Positions 35,497 to 46,306 of a stretch of 64,000 nt of DNA are shown one piece after another. The notes under the pieces are model-generated. The model ran no database searches and had not been told where the DNA came from. It worked only from the letters and a program-made list of their open reading frames with translations. The first letter of the stretch is position 1, and each line of letters starts with the position of its first letter. A program made the position numbers and the translations under genes. Where the stretch lies: the NCBI GenBank assembly GCA_003988855.1, contig QYAI01000107.1, positions 106,834 to 170,833 on the forward strand, given 5' to 3'. This DNA comes from Arachnopeziza araneosa. Taxonomy: Eukaryota; Ascomycota; Leotiomycetes; Helotiales; Arachnopezizaceae.

Positions 35497-36840
35497 ATGG
35501 CACTTCAATTACCTGCTGGGATGAATCGTCGCTGGGCGGCGGTGGCCGCTGTCTCACTGGCGGCCATCTGGCTCTGGGTTGCCTTTGACAGGCCATACCG
35601 GATCCCCAGCCACGCATTATGGAACGTCTATTCAGGTCGACCAGTCTACTCTCCCCTACCCTCACCACCGCGAGACGTCTTCGACTTCCCTCCCCTCGAC
35701 TCCGAACCGATCAAGAGCATCTGCTCCGACACACAGTGGAATGACACGCTCGTCTTTACGTGCGATGAGTCTGTAGGTGGGATTGGAAATATCCGGAACT
35801 CGATACTGAACTGCGTGCGGTATGCCATATCAGCGGGAGCCAGCTTGGTGATTCCAAGCATCGTGCTAAGGAACACGACCAACATCTCCCATATCCGCAC
35901 CGGGGTGACAACCGATCTGTCGTATATGTTCGAAACAGAACATTTCCTCCACTCTCTCGCGCTTTCATGTCCTGGATTACGCATCTACTCGACTGTAAAT
36001 GACACCAGAAACTTCGAGAATGCTCACGAACCCATACATCTCCTGCCTGAGAGTCTTGCTCAGCCCGTCCCTGGAACAGGTCTCGCTGAGCCTGCAGCCT
36101 GGCGGGGTAAATTCTATGACTGGCTGCAGCAGCATTCATCTCTCAAAGGAGACCAGAATACCATGATTGTGAATCTGGGCCGATCTTACCTTCAGTATCC
36201 CATCTACTCCGATGGTGAAGGGTTCGCCCTTGGGTTCGGAGGGATCCTCAAGCTTCGCGCAGACACCCGATATCTGGCAACGAAAGTGATATTGAGCCTC
36301 GCCGAAAAGTACCACATTGAAATGGACGCCCGCCTCCCCATCATCCCCAGCGCCTTTTTCGGAGCCCACCTCCGCACCGAGAAAGACGCGGCTGAAGGCT
36401 GGCCCGTGGGTGACTGGTACTATTCCCGCTTCAGCACGCAAGCAAAGCTGTACCTAGAGCAGGCGCCTCGCTCCCAAGCCTCCGTCATCTATGTTGCATC
36501 GGGAGACCCGAGCGAGGTCGCGAAGTTCGGCCAGGAAGCGGCCGCCATTGACATGGCCGTCACTACCAAGATCGCTCTGTTGGAGGGCGACGACTTGGCA
36601 CAGCTGCAGAGCTTGACGTGGGATCAGCAGGCCCTCGTCGATTTCATGGTCATGACGAAAGCATCGGACTTCGCGGGCATCGGCCACTCGAGCTTCGCGT
36701 GGAATATTGCCCTGAAGAGGCATCAGTTTGCTCAGACCAGAGATCATCTGGACGGCCCTCAAATCATGTACGACGAGATGAGTGTGATCTATGGTCAAGT
36801 ACGGGGGTATCCGGAGTATGCTGCTTGTTTGTGGCCGTGA
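35497..36840 (+). CDS. Type II membrane O-fucosyltransferase-like glycosyltransferase
   Basis: Single-exon gene of 447 residues. A short basic N-terminus (MNRRW) and a hydrophobic anchor at about 13-30 (AAVAAVSLAAIWLWVAF) predict a type II Golgi protein with a lumenal catalytic domain. GGIGNIRNSILNCVRYAI with SAGASLVIPSIVLR matches the start of the GDP-fucose O-fucosyltransferase (O-FucT) fold. FFGAHLRTEKDA is the HxR-type donor-binding motif, and DFAGIGHSSFAWNIA is the C-terminal (S/T)FA-like motif. The fungal relatives are widespread but mostly uncharacterised, so donor and acceptor are unknown. The gene is GC-rich and intact. Confidence 0.82.
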   Translation: MALQLPAGMNRRWAAVAAVSLAAIWLWVAFDRPYRIPSHALWNVYSGRPVYSPLPSPPRDVFDFPPLDSEPIKSICSDTQWNDTLVFTCDESVGGIGNIRNSILNCVRYAISAGASLVIPSIVLRNTTNISHIRTGVTTDLSYMFETEHFLHSLALSCPGLRIYSTVNDTRNFENAHEPIHLLPESLAQPVPGTGLAEPAAWRGKFYDWLQQHSSLKGDQNTMIVNLGRSYLQYPIYSDGEGFALGFGGILKLRADTRYLATKVILSLAEKYHIEMDARLPIIPSAFFGAHLRTEKDAAEGWPVGDWYYSRFSTQAKLYLEQAPRSQASVIYVASGDPSEVAKFGQEAAAIDMAVTTKIALLEGDDLAQLQSLTWDQQALVDFMVMTKASDFAGIGHSSFAWNIALKRHQFAQTRDHLDGPQIMYDEMSVIYGQVRGYPEYAACLWP

Positions 36841-37801
36841 TCCTGATGGCCCAGATTGGTGAGAACATCCATCGGCACTGGTTCGCCGTCTTGCATTGGT
36901 TTATAGTCTTATTATGTATGATACCCTTGATGCGTAGGTAGCTGAGTATTATCCCTTCGCCCGCTGAGACATTGCCAGCGCTAGCGAGGGCAGGATTCCC
37001 CATAGGTTTTAGACATAACTTTATATTTTTATGTATATCTGTAAAGAAATTGCTGGGAACTCCACCCCTGGCAATGTCTCGGTGGACGAAGGGATAGAGC
37101 AGGACGAGGCTGAATTTGGCATCTGAGGTGAAGTTTCAGCCATCAGCGATGAAATGAAAAGGCCCTCCAGTGTGGTTAGATGTATATATGTATTTGCCGA
37201 CGCAACCATTCTACGGAGCATTTCTTCACTCAATGATGAACCATGCTTGACTCGATTTATCTTGCTCCCTCCCATCGATTCTTGCAAGCTTGTAAAGTTG
37301 ACTTGGATGAGTACGAGTACGATCTCAGCAAGTGAGATAGACAGAGATGTTACAGGCTAAAGATCTCACTACTACCTCAATCAGGGTGCCTCTTAAGGTA
37401 AACTGGGATCTGAGGTAGGTAGAGGGTAATCACCTGCAGGTGGGACTCGTCATGTGACACTGTCGGTTAAGCCAACATGTTGCGACTAGCTTATTTAGGT
37501 AGTGAGCACGTGATAAATCGAGTGTGCTATAAGAACTGTTATTCTACAGTGGACAGGTACGCTATATATATAGGCTTTGAGGGCTCTCAGAGCCTCTGGC
37601 TCAGGCCCTCCAGGGGCTTCCGTTCAGGCCCTTCAGGGGCCTTAGGGCGTTCCACGCTAAATAGAGCCTCAGGCCTCAACACAACAACCACCTCATCTTC
37701 GTCCTCCTTCTCCCGTACAAACTTACTTCGCTTGGACCATTACTCAGTACCCTTAATTCTACCGGGCTCACTTTTGAGAGTTTTGATGGGCGGCAATAAG
37801 T
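36841..37801. other. Intergenic region with GC-rich palindromic repeats
   Basis: No credible gene. Two near-identical 16-nt elements of the form CAGGCCCYYCAGGGGC lie at 37602-37617 and 37625-37640, about 160-200 bp upstream of the F-box frame. Confidence 0.45.
37602..37642 (+). repeat. Tandem imperfect palindromes (GGCCC..GGGGCC)
   Basis: Two copies of CAGGCCCYYCAGGGGC 23 nt apart, each almost self-complementary. The pattern is visible directly. It could be a binding site for a dimeric regulator or merely a minor duplication. Confidence 0.4.
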
Positions 37802-39070
37802 ATGGATATCGTCTCAGGATCGCCACATAGAGCGTGGCCGTGTGCTCTGGAAGCATTGAATGCAGATGTGATCATCCTCATCTTGTCCGCACTCAGGAGT
37901 CTTGAGGATCTCAGATCCTTGATTGGCGCTTCGCCCATTCTGTATCGAGTATTTCTCTCGGCCAAGAAGTCTATTCTCCTGAGCATTGAGACCTCCAGTC
38001 TCGGGCCAGCGATCAGAGATGCCGTTATCCTTGCGGACATGGAGATGAAGCCATTTCTCGACGGCGACGAATACTTTGATCAAGTGGAAGAGACTGTGGC
38101 CAGTTACAGAGTGAGACTATTGCAGAGGAGAGCACTCTGGACAACGGGCATCTCTACCGAGATGGCGATCTGTATTTTGCGCTTGAATCGAACAATCCAA
38201 TATTTTGTCAACCTGTACAGCTGCGCAAGGCTTGCCTTATTCGAAAAGAATCTGTGTTCGCAGTGCCACTGGGACTTGACCGTCACCGAGCGCCACCAGA
38301 TCTCGCAAGCCTTTGTCCGCTACCAGATCATGGTCGCTGGCAATGATACACCACATGACGTTGGCTTCTTCACGGCCCGTATCTTCACCCTTTTCGAACC
38401 CTGGGAGCTAGAGCAGGTGTCACAGATCAATCATTTCGTGTCTGCTTTGTGTGCTGCTCTGGTCCGCTACGAAAAGATGAGTGACGGCTCGCTCTTTACT
38501 CGCGAGATAGAGGCCATGTGGAGGGCAACGCGTGCGAGAGTGGCCCAAGGAGGACCGGTACAGGAGCTGCCTGGCTCGAGGAACTAGTATCAAAAGCGTT
38601 ACACCTCGAGCCTCTTCGCCTTTCGAGCCAAACTCCTCGAGGCTACGGCGGCCGACGCAGACCTCATGAGGGAAATTATACATTGCCGCGATGCTTCCAA
38701 TGAGAGAGTCATAGGCTCGCAGCACCCTTTCCTCGTCGGATGGAATTGGTACCTAATTGAGATGGAGGGAGTCCCTGACCCGTCCCCACCGTCAACATCA
38801 TGCAATCTCATCTCAGAGTCACCGATGAAGCCACCATGGGGATGGGCAGAGGCACTGGGCGATCGCAATGACGAATATTGGGGGGTAGACTTGCTCCCAG
38901 CACCGCCTCTTAACGCCCCCAGCGACCGTTGGTACCACGTCAAGCAAAAATTCGAGTTCTGGAGATGGCTTGGCTTTGTCTTTTGGGATCCTTCCCGCGT
39001 CCAGGCTATAAATAATACCGAATTGATGGCGGAGACAAATCCTGGCTGGCTGGCTGCTCCTTGGGCTTGA
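37802..39070 (+). pseudogene. F-box-like protein with in-frame stop
   Basis: The ATG at 37802 opens a frame with an F-box-like N-terminus: ALEALNADVIILILSALRSL then EDLRSLIGASPILYRVF, a pattern of fungal substrate adaptors for SCF ubiquitin ligases. The frame meets TAG at 38585-38587 after 261 residues. The same frame is open immediately afterwards and runs to 39070, encoding family-like sequence (SSLFAFRAKLLEATAAD, later DRWYHVKQKFEFWRWLGFVFWD). Only one codon separates the halves; without it the product would have 422 residues. A 48-nt intron ending at that TAG is possible on paper but its donor (GTGGCC) is poor. So this is a nonsense mutation, a base-call error or readthrough. The N-terminal product alone would keep the F-box but lose the distal half. 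Confidence 0.65.
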
Positions 39071-39259
39071 GAGACTTTGTGAAAAGTTTCATTAGGTTCG
39101 ATATTGCCCTTGCTAAGTTGATGATCTTTGAGAACGCCTTGCGTTCAGCCTTGACAAGGGTGGTCGCTACACCGCCACGTTTCCCCAAAGCCTTCTCGTA
39201 ATCTCAGAGAACCTCCAATTTCTTTTCGAGACCTCAGGAATCTCTTCATCGCTGGCCAA

Positions 39260-40868
39260 ATGGCGGAAATAGTGGGCTTTGCTGCTAGCACGATCACGCT
39301 CCTCGCAACAGCATACGAGACCTACCAGACCTTGTACAGCGTCCTTGAGGGGATCCAAAATGCCTCAAAATGTATTGACTCATTGCGCCGGGACGTTGAC
39401 GATGTCTGCATAGTTCTCGGAGCTCTCCAAGGCCTGCTCGAAGACGATGAAACAAGCAATGGCGTGTCGCAATCTTTGGCATCAGAAAGCTTGGCGAAGA
39501 TTCTTAATCATTGTATTCGGAGTGCCAATGACCTCGGTGATATGATCAGCGATTTCACGCCCGGCAAAACTGGGCGGAAGCTAAGTCGCTGGCGAAGCGG
39601 AGTGTGGGTAGTAAAGAGGCGTGTGATCGAAGGCTACCGCAGAGATTTGCACGAGCAGAAGATGACGTTGAGTATGGCTTTGGCAGTTGCTAGCTGGTAA
39701 TGGTCTCTAGAACTCTGGGTCGTCATCCTTGCTTATTATTCTTAGGTCCAATACAAATAGCCTGAGAGCATCCGCTTCTGAGTTTACAGAATATTTTCGG
39801 CAATTGCAAGAGAAGCTCCCTGCGATAATTGGTGACAAGAACCCGTCTTCAGCTTACCATCACGAGAACCTCGGCAATCAAATCCAATCAGATCTTTCAT
39901 TACCGCTCAACCGCTATCTGAATACTGCGGTATCTATTATCTCCAGTGGTCTTCGACCTGATCCAAGCCTACAGGTTAGCACCTTAGGTGTCACCCTCAA
40001 AACAATGTCTGCTTCATTTAAGACCGCACCAACTCATGGATCCGATCGTTCAGCAGTTCCTCCAGTGGTTACACCATGTACTTGGATCCAGGTAACAAAT
40101 GTTGGCAAGCATAAGATGATCAACCTCTCGGTCAAACCAAGCGATACAATAGAGATGATCAAGGAGAAAGTCCGCTGGAAAATTGGCTTCCCAACTGCTA
40201 TATTTGAGATCATGTATCAGAGAGTTATCTTGGTTCATCTAACCAAATCCATTGAAGATTATGCAATACCAAATGATACCGCCCTAAGATGCCTATCTTT
40301 CCGCCCCAACAATTTCTTTCCAGGCCCACGGTTGGACGACATTTTCATCCCATCGGTGGACATAATAGACAACCTCTTCGGCTTGCTCCGGAGAACAACG
40401 ATAGCTGTAGAGTTCGGCGATGAGGTCAGCCATATTAAAGCCAAATATGCAAACGCCAGGTCAGAAAGTACGGAAGGGCTCGTATTCATTTACTCCGGTC
40501 GGCTGCTGGATGATAGCACTCTTATGATCTCTGACGTCTTCACTGCATCTGTCAATGCACGATACGTGATTCACTTGATGAGAAATCAGAAGTATGGGCT
40601 TGAAAACCAACTAAAGGAAGATACGTTTATTCACGACCCTATCCTGCCTTCCCTCTCAGAGAGCCCGGACTTTTCCAAACTCGCAGCTCTGCCTTTACAT
40701 TTGTTACGCAAAGATTCGCAATGCTCAGTAGACCGCGAGGCCCCACCAAGTCATTCCGGGAGGGAGAAGACTTTGGTGTATGTCCGTGGCTTAACACGAT
40801 ATTTTCGGCCGATGAAAAAGTGGAAAAAGTCGGTCAACAAGGAGAGCCTGCTTCAAATGGCTACATGA
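39260..40868 (+). CDS. HeLo-like (fungal STAND N-terminal) protein with two ubiquitin-like domains
   Basis: Exons 39260-39696 and 39746-40868 (49-nt intron GTAATG...CTTAG) join in phase to 519 residues. Residues 1-175 form the helical N-terminal domain found on fungal STAND/NLR proteins (HeLo-like). It starts MAEIVGFAASTITLLATAYE and includes SRWRSGVWVVKRRV and MTLSMALAVAS. No NB-ARC or NACHT ATPase follows. Instead, residues about 258-333 align by eye with ubiquitin: WIQVTNVGKHKMINLSVKPS then DTIEMIKEKV and SIEDYAIPNDTALRCL, sharing PSDTI with ubiquitin. A second, more diverged ubiquitin-like unit spans about 349-425, with VEFGDEVSHIKAKY and LVFIYSGRLLDDSTL. Neither ends in GlyGly, so these are integral UBL folds and not conjugated modifiers. 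The C-terminal 95 residues are Lys/Arg-rich. HeLo-like domains act in membrane-targeting cell death in fungi; linkage to UBLs is inference for this gene. Confidence 0.75.
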
Positions 40869-42035
40869 CTCGTTTCTGTCAAGGAAAAACAAAATTATTG
40901 AGAGAAGGAGCCAGATCATCTCCAAGAAACAGTCTTGAGGCTTTCAGTTGCCCTAGCTACACGTCCTTTTTGGTCCTTATCTACTGATGAAGTTTGATTG
41001 AATCACAGGATTTTCACAAAAGGGTAGATGACCGCTGAGCAATCACCTTCGGCCGCGAGAAATTCGACATCGCTTGGGCACCAGGGGCTTTTCATAGGTA
41101 GTACGAATGTGCGACGATGTTTTATGCTGCGTTGCGTGTCACGTGCAGAGCACGTCTGACTTTGAATGAGTCGGAGTGGAAAGTTTTCACGCTGATTCAT
41201 CGGCTTGAGTATCCATAGGAATATTCTCCTTCTAAAAGTTATGGCTTGGTAAGGTATAATATGATAGGCAGGATACGCATTTGGCATTTGAAAGTTTAGG
41301 CGCTCTTTTAGAGGCGTTTTACTAAAGTCTTCATCTTCGTTGAGATGGCAAGCCTGATTGCGTCCGATTTCAGTGGTATCACTCATTTTAAGCATTGCAA
41401 TAGTCGATCTGGAAACTCAAGCAGCAATATCTATGATCGCACCTGGGTATTGAATCTTAACTACCCTACCTTCAAATGATTTAGACGTCTGACCGGATCG
41501 CCGGGAGAAGGTGCAGCAGACGACGGACGTATCGCTCGGAGCGGCTCTCTGATCTCTCACGTCGAACATTTTGCTCTTGGACGACGCAATCCAATCGCCT
41601 TTCCGATCTCGTGTACTTCATCTCCCACCAGCGAGGCAGCAGCGTAGAGGAATCACATGGTCTCCTTGGCGCCACTGCTGACTGATGGAGAGCCAGGTTC
41701 GTCATTACCCGATCGAGTCGTCATTAGCTAGAAGGCGCGAGATGGTTTAGGCTATTGTAATAGCTGGTGAGACAGGGTGACATGGGCTGAGATGGTTTGA
41801 GCTATAATGACGCTCTACGAGATGTCGCCAGACACGATGAGATATTATGAGGTAGTATGTGAGATTGAGATCTTGCAGGTGAATCAAGTGGTGGAGAGTC
41901 CATCGCAAGATTGCGATCAATGGCTGGGGTTTCGCTGGTATAAATATGGTTGTCAAGTTGTTTGTTTCGTCTCCCAAGGCGGAGAAGAATCGTCTCGAAG
42001 TACTGTGAATGTAGACTTTCTCCTCAGATAGAATC
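40869..42035. other. Intergenic region
   Basis: No credible gene. 41730-41870 contains several imperfect repeats around GAGATGGTTT(A/G)(A/G)GCTAT. The final part is the promoter of the DJ-1-like gene. Confidence 0.4.
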
Positions 42036-43138
42036 ATGTTGTTCAATAGAAGAATATCCTTTTTTTCTGCTGCCATACTAGCCAGTTTGCTGGAGATTGT
42101 GAGCGGCGCAACACCCTCGAACGCGACTGTTGCACAGCTTGCAAACCGAAAACGCTCATTTTCGATTGGCTATGTAAGTTCTCAGACCTTGGTCGTTCAA
42201 TCAACTCCACATTCTTTGCAAACAAACCATTGACTTGAATAGATTGTTTTCCCAGGCTGGGAACCACTCGATGTCTTCGGGCCGTTGGAAATCTTGTTTG
42301 AGGTAATCAGAATTTCCATGTCATCCGTCTCACAACACCCAGTATGCTAATTGCAACAACAGATGTCCTTCTACTACAAGATCACTCTATCCATCGTCTC
42401 AAACGAGACTGGTCCTGTAGCTACCGTCCCTCCACCTCATATCTTTGTGGGTTCCGACACCGTAGCCGATGTTGGGTTTCTGATCGGGCCCACCATTACA
42501 GCAACGCATACTCACAGGAATGCCCCGGCATTAGACATCCTGATCGTTCCTGGGGGAGAGGGCAACGTGGCATTGGCAGACGCGAACAATACTTGGATTG
42601 AAGATTTCGTGGCCGCGAGATTCGACAGGCTGGATTACTTGCTGAGCGTGTGCACCGGCGCAGCCAGCTTGGCCAGATCTGGTGTCCTGGATGGCAGGAG
42701 AGCAACGACGAATAAGGGAGCGTGGGCTTGGGCGACGAGTTTTGGACATGGCATCAAATGGGTTCCCTCAGCCAGATGGGTCGTGGATGGGAATGTGTGG
42801 ACAAGTTCGGGCGTCGCTGCTGGTGAGTAAATGGGTTGCACGGCCCTCTTTTCTTATGTTCCGGAAGAAGATGATTTAAACTAACTCCCAATAGGTCTTG
42901 ATATGACCTATGCGTTTATGAAATTTCTGTACGGAACTGATGCTCTCGATCCTGTCATGAATAGCATCGAGTATGCGCCACATACCAATCCTGACTGGGA
43001 TCCGTTCTCAGTAGTTCATAATGTGAGTACCTGGCTTCTTGATAAGTCGATTGACCATATACTCACAACGTTAAGGTTCCTGGCGCGAATAAAAATGAAT
43101 CTTTGATAGATTGTGTTGGGCCAGTTGGGTATAATTAG
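42036..43138 (+). CDS. Secreted DJ-1/PfpI-family protein
   Basis: Five exons, 42036-42173, 42243-42302, 42363-42822, 42895-43022 and 43076-43138, with canonical introns, join in phase to 282 residues. An N-terminal signal peptide (FFSAAILASLLEIVSG) suggests entry into the secretory route. The DJ-1/PfpI fold is shown by YIVFPGWEPLDVFGPLEIL at its start, LDILIVPGGEGN in the middle and the nucleophile elbow LLSVCTGAASLARSGVLDGR with its Cys. TTNKGAWAWAT and WTSSGVAAGLDM follow. This pattern is closest to the isonitrile-hydratase or transcriptional-regulator-like branch of the superfamily, without the DNA-binding part. Activity is unknown; the conserved Cys suggests a hydrolase, hydratase or stress role. 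All introns keep frame and the length is normal. Confidence 0.88.
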
Positions 43139-43834
43139 TTAGTGAGGGAAATATTGACGCAGCTAATAATTCACGCCAAGCACTACTCTCTTGGGTCGCC
43201 TCGAGAGGCCACGAAGCTACCGTACGGCTGCTGTTACGGAGTATATATAAGGGGTTAAAGTGTTTCAAGAAGAGACGTTCATTTTGGTGGCAGTTGCTTG
43301 TGCAATATCGTGCAGACATTGAGCTATTTGACTCAATTGAATAGAGGGCTATGACATTGGTGCTAATTGACATTCCGTTACGGAAAATGGCCCCCATAGC
43401 GGACGGTGTTAATCTGAACATGGCACAACTGCTTGAGGGAAGACTAGTAAAAGGAGAGTGAAACAGAGTCTCTCATCGTGACCTATCATAATTTTCAGCA
43501 ACATTGTACGGGAAAAACCAGGTCTCATCTCAACCCTTGGAATCATGTGCAGTCCAAGGAACTCGATCCTCCATTGAATCATCGCCCAGATCCGCAATGA
43601 TGATGTTAAATTCATCGTCCACGTGTTCAAGCCCCAGCTCGTTATTGTCCACCAATACTGCATTCTTAACCACTCTTTTGACTGCAAGGGCCGGTTCACC
43701 CACGAACAACGCCCTCCATCACCGCTGTAATGTCTTATTTTTACTTTTAATATTCTCCCTCTAAATAAATATTTATTTATATTTATTATAAAAAGTGTTC
43801 AAATACCACATCTACGGTTAATCGCCGCAACATC
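43139..43834. other. AT-rich intergenic region
   Basis: No gene recognised. Very AT-rich at 43735-43795. A minus-strand frame at 43409-43699 has no motif. Confidence 0.45.
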
Positions 43835-44758
43835 ATGGATAAGGCGCAAGAGGACGTGGCGACAGCGATATTCGACATCACCTACCAGTGCCTCGTTTCC
43901 TTCGATCTGATTGTGGCCCAGCACGATGAAGTAATCCTCAAACGCTCATTTGTTTCAACAGATGCTGCCACTACTTCCACGGACATGTACAATTTTGTGG
44001 TTGATCATGTCGCGAACGATATGAAATCGCAGACTTTGATGGCAGTTCCATCCCTTGGAAATGCTACATAAGAAACCCCTGGCACAACCAAAGAGTCGAT
44101 GATCATGATGAAAGACTCCTTCAACCAACTCATGAATGAGAACTCCGTTCCCCAGCCACCGAGTGGAAGAGAGCACACTGATGGAATTCCTCTCCCTCCA
44201 GAGGCGTGGTCTTTCTTGAATCGAGACAAACTTTCCTCTCTCACAATGTCTAGTACGAATTCGTCTTGAGAAAAAAAAGTCTTGACTACATGCACCCAGA
44301 GGATCCTCCAGAGTCATCAGAACAAGAGTGGGTTGAACGTTGGGACTTATGGAAGAGCGAGAATGATCCTTCTTCTCAACACTCTCCTGAAATGGATCCA
44401 ATCCTCGTGTATCTCTGTAATGCGAAAGCAACTGGTTCCGCACAAGTGTCTTCGCAAGCAGCTGCTTCGGATAAATCTGACATTGACTCAAGGGATGATG
44501 CTGGTCGGACGCCGCTGTCTTTCGCAGCTGAGACCGGAGACTTCGCAGCTGCCCGGCTGTTCCTGGACAAGGGCGCACAACTCGAGATAGCTGACCAGGA
44601 TGGCCAGACGCCATTGCTATGGGCAGCTTACAATGGACATGTAGCGGTTGTTCTGTTGCTCCTCGATCAAGGTGCACGTATCGAGGCAACCGACCAAATA
44701 TACGGCCAAACGCCGTTATCGTGGGCGGCTTCAAAAGGTCACCAGGCCGTCGTAAATT
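43835..44758 (+). pseudogene. Ankyrin-repeat protein relic
   Basis: A degraded gene. The frame from ATG 43835 (MDKAQEDVATAIFDITYQ) stops at TAA near 44069, stays open in the same frame to a TGA near 44264, and then continues in another frame as DYMHPEDPPESSEQEWVERW. From about 44480 ankyrin repeats follow: DDAGRTPLSFAAETGDFAAA, then DQDGQTPLLWAAYNGHVAVV and YGQTPLSWAASKGHQAVV. The last repeat ends abruptly at TAA 44756-44758. So there are two stops, one frame change and a truncated repeat array. Ankyrin arrays of this kind cap many fungal NACHT or lipase-like allorecognition proteins, but no such domain remains here. Confidence 0.6.
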
Positions 44759-44839
44759 AACTGGACGGCGCTTTTCCTGCTAAGAATGATGCAAAGTGCT
44801 GGGAGTACGGGTAGGCAACCCGTCTTTTCATATTTCCTC

Positions 44840-46306
44840 ACTGAAGTGTTTGTACTGATGGAGGTTAGCCATTACCACAATTGGATACGGTGCGGTGTCA
44901 GACATTGCTCCAACATCCGAACGCGGTGCATTTGTTTCTGGTCTGGTCCTTGGGCGAGCCACTCCCTTTCTCAACTCAAGACTTGAAGTTCGGGCGGGAT
45001 TCTATTGCTGCTGTGCTTTCGCGATTTTCTCCAACTACCTCACGTGAACAATAGGGTCAAGGCTCACCTCAGTGCATAGTCCCAACATTGCAACGGGCCA
45101 TCGGTACCATTCTCGGCGGCGCTCTCACCAGATATCTGGGTTGGCGTTGGATCTTTTGGTTTCTCACTATCTTGTCAGGAAGATGCCTGCTCCTTGTTGC
45201 CCTCCTACTTCCAGAGACAGCAAGATCAATTGTCAGGGACGGGTCTGGGAAAGTCTCGGGTCTTCGCCGGACGATTTCATCCTACTTTCAAATCTCAACG
45301 CTGTCACCATCTCGCAACAAGCCCAGTGACTCAAATAGTGAGCCGGTCGTCTTAATAGAAGACGACACTGGAAGGCGTTGGAGACTGCCCAAAACACTGG
45401 AGAGCCTGAAACCACTTTGGGCCAAGGACACTGTCCTGATCAGGTTGATATTTGGCATCTCTTATACGAATCTCAGCTCTCTCCAGACATCCACATCGAC
45501 ACTCTCCATCGAAGTACACTATATCCCAGGAATCCAATAGGGTCTAGTGTGCCTCCCATCAGGGATTGGATCCTGTATCAGTGCTTATTGTGCAGGTATG
45601 GTTACATTTACGCTTTTTCTTGAAGTCTCTTCCTATTGTCTTCGTTCTCTTTCATTTAGGTCACTTCAATTCCTCCCAGACATACGACATGCTAATACTA
45701 CTACCTGAAAAGGCAGCCTGCTGGATTACGACTATCGTGTAGTAGCACGGAAGAGCAATATAGAAATAAAAGTTAGAGTTGGTGATTATTTGGCTAAATT
45801 TCCAATCGAGAAAGCAAGGCTTCGAAGCATTTTGCTTGTCATCATCCTCGGAACAGTTTCTATGATAGGATATGGGTGGTCGTTGCAGCTCAAGGTAGTA
45901 AGTTACATCAGTACCACTTAAACAGCTCTTCTAGACAACTCACTCCTGAATAGAATATGGCTGTTCCTTTGTCACTCCAATTTATCATATGACTATCTAC
46001 AGCGGTCGTTTTCAATGTACGCACACTATGAAACTACTCATCCTAGCCACCCAACAGGCACTCAAACTGACACCTTTCATGGAATAGATGTGCGGAACTC
46101 TTTTGGTAGATATTCATCCTAAATCGCCTTCGACCGCGCAAGCGGCAAATAGTATTGTTCGTGCTTTTCTCGCTGGTGGTGGCACCGGCCTTGTCAAAAT
46201 GTTCATAGATATTATGGGTGTCAGTTGGACTTTTACACTCTTTAGCGGATTGGGGATGGGGTCTTTGGGCTTTAGATGGCTGGAATGGACGTATGAAAAG
46301 TTTTAG
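44840..46306 (+). pseudogene. MFS drug:H+ antiporter (DHA1-like) pseudogene
   Basis: Relic of a 12-helix major facilitator of the multidrug type. Pieces in order: IGYGAVSDIAPTSERGAFVSG near 44880 (motif of the TM4-5 region); a frame change around 45030; TILGGALTRYLGWRWIFWFL then LPETARSIV at 45100-45235; a central loop with SGLRRTISSYF; IRLIFGISY and VHYIPGIQ followed by TAG at 45538; then GLVCLPSGIGSCISAYCAG continues in the same frame after the stop. Further pieces are GSLLDYDYRVVA near 45715, and LLVDIHPKSPSTAQAANSIV with WTFTLFSGLGMGSLG up to 46306. The N-terminal three helices are missing. Some gaps are probably true introns, but the stop and frame changes show decay. It lies directly downstream of the ankyrin relic. 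Confidence 0.7.

Noticed and set aside
35646..36798. Several minus-strand frames of 100-127 codons opposite the fucosyltransferase-like gene
   Set aside because: Antisense of a GC-rich coding region; the sense frame has the O-FucT motifs and a full-length product.
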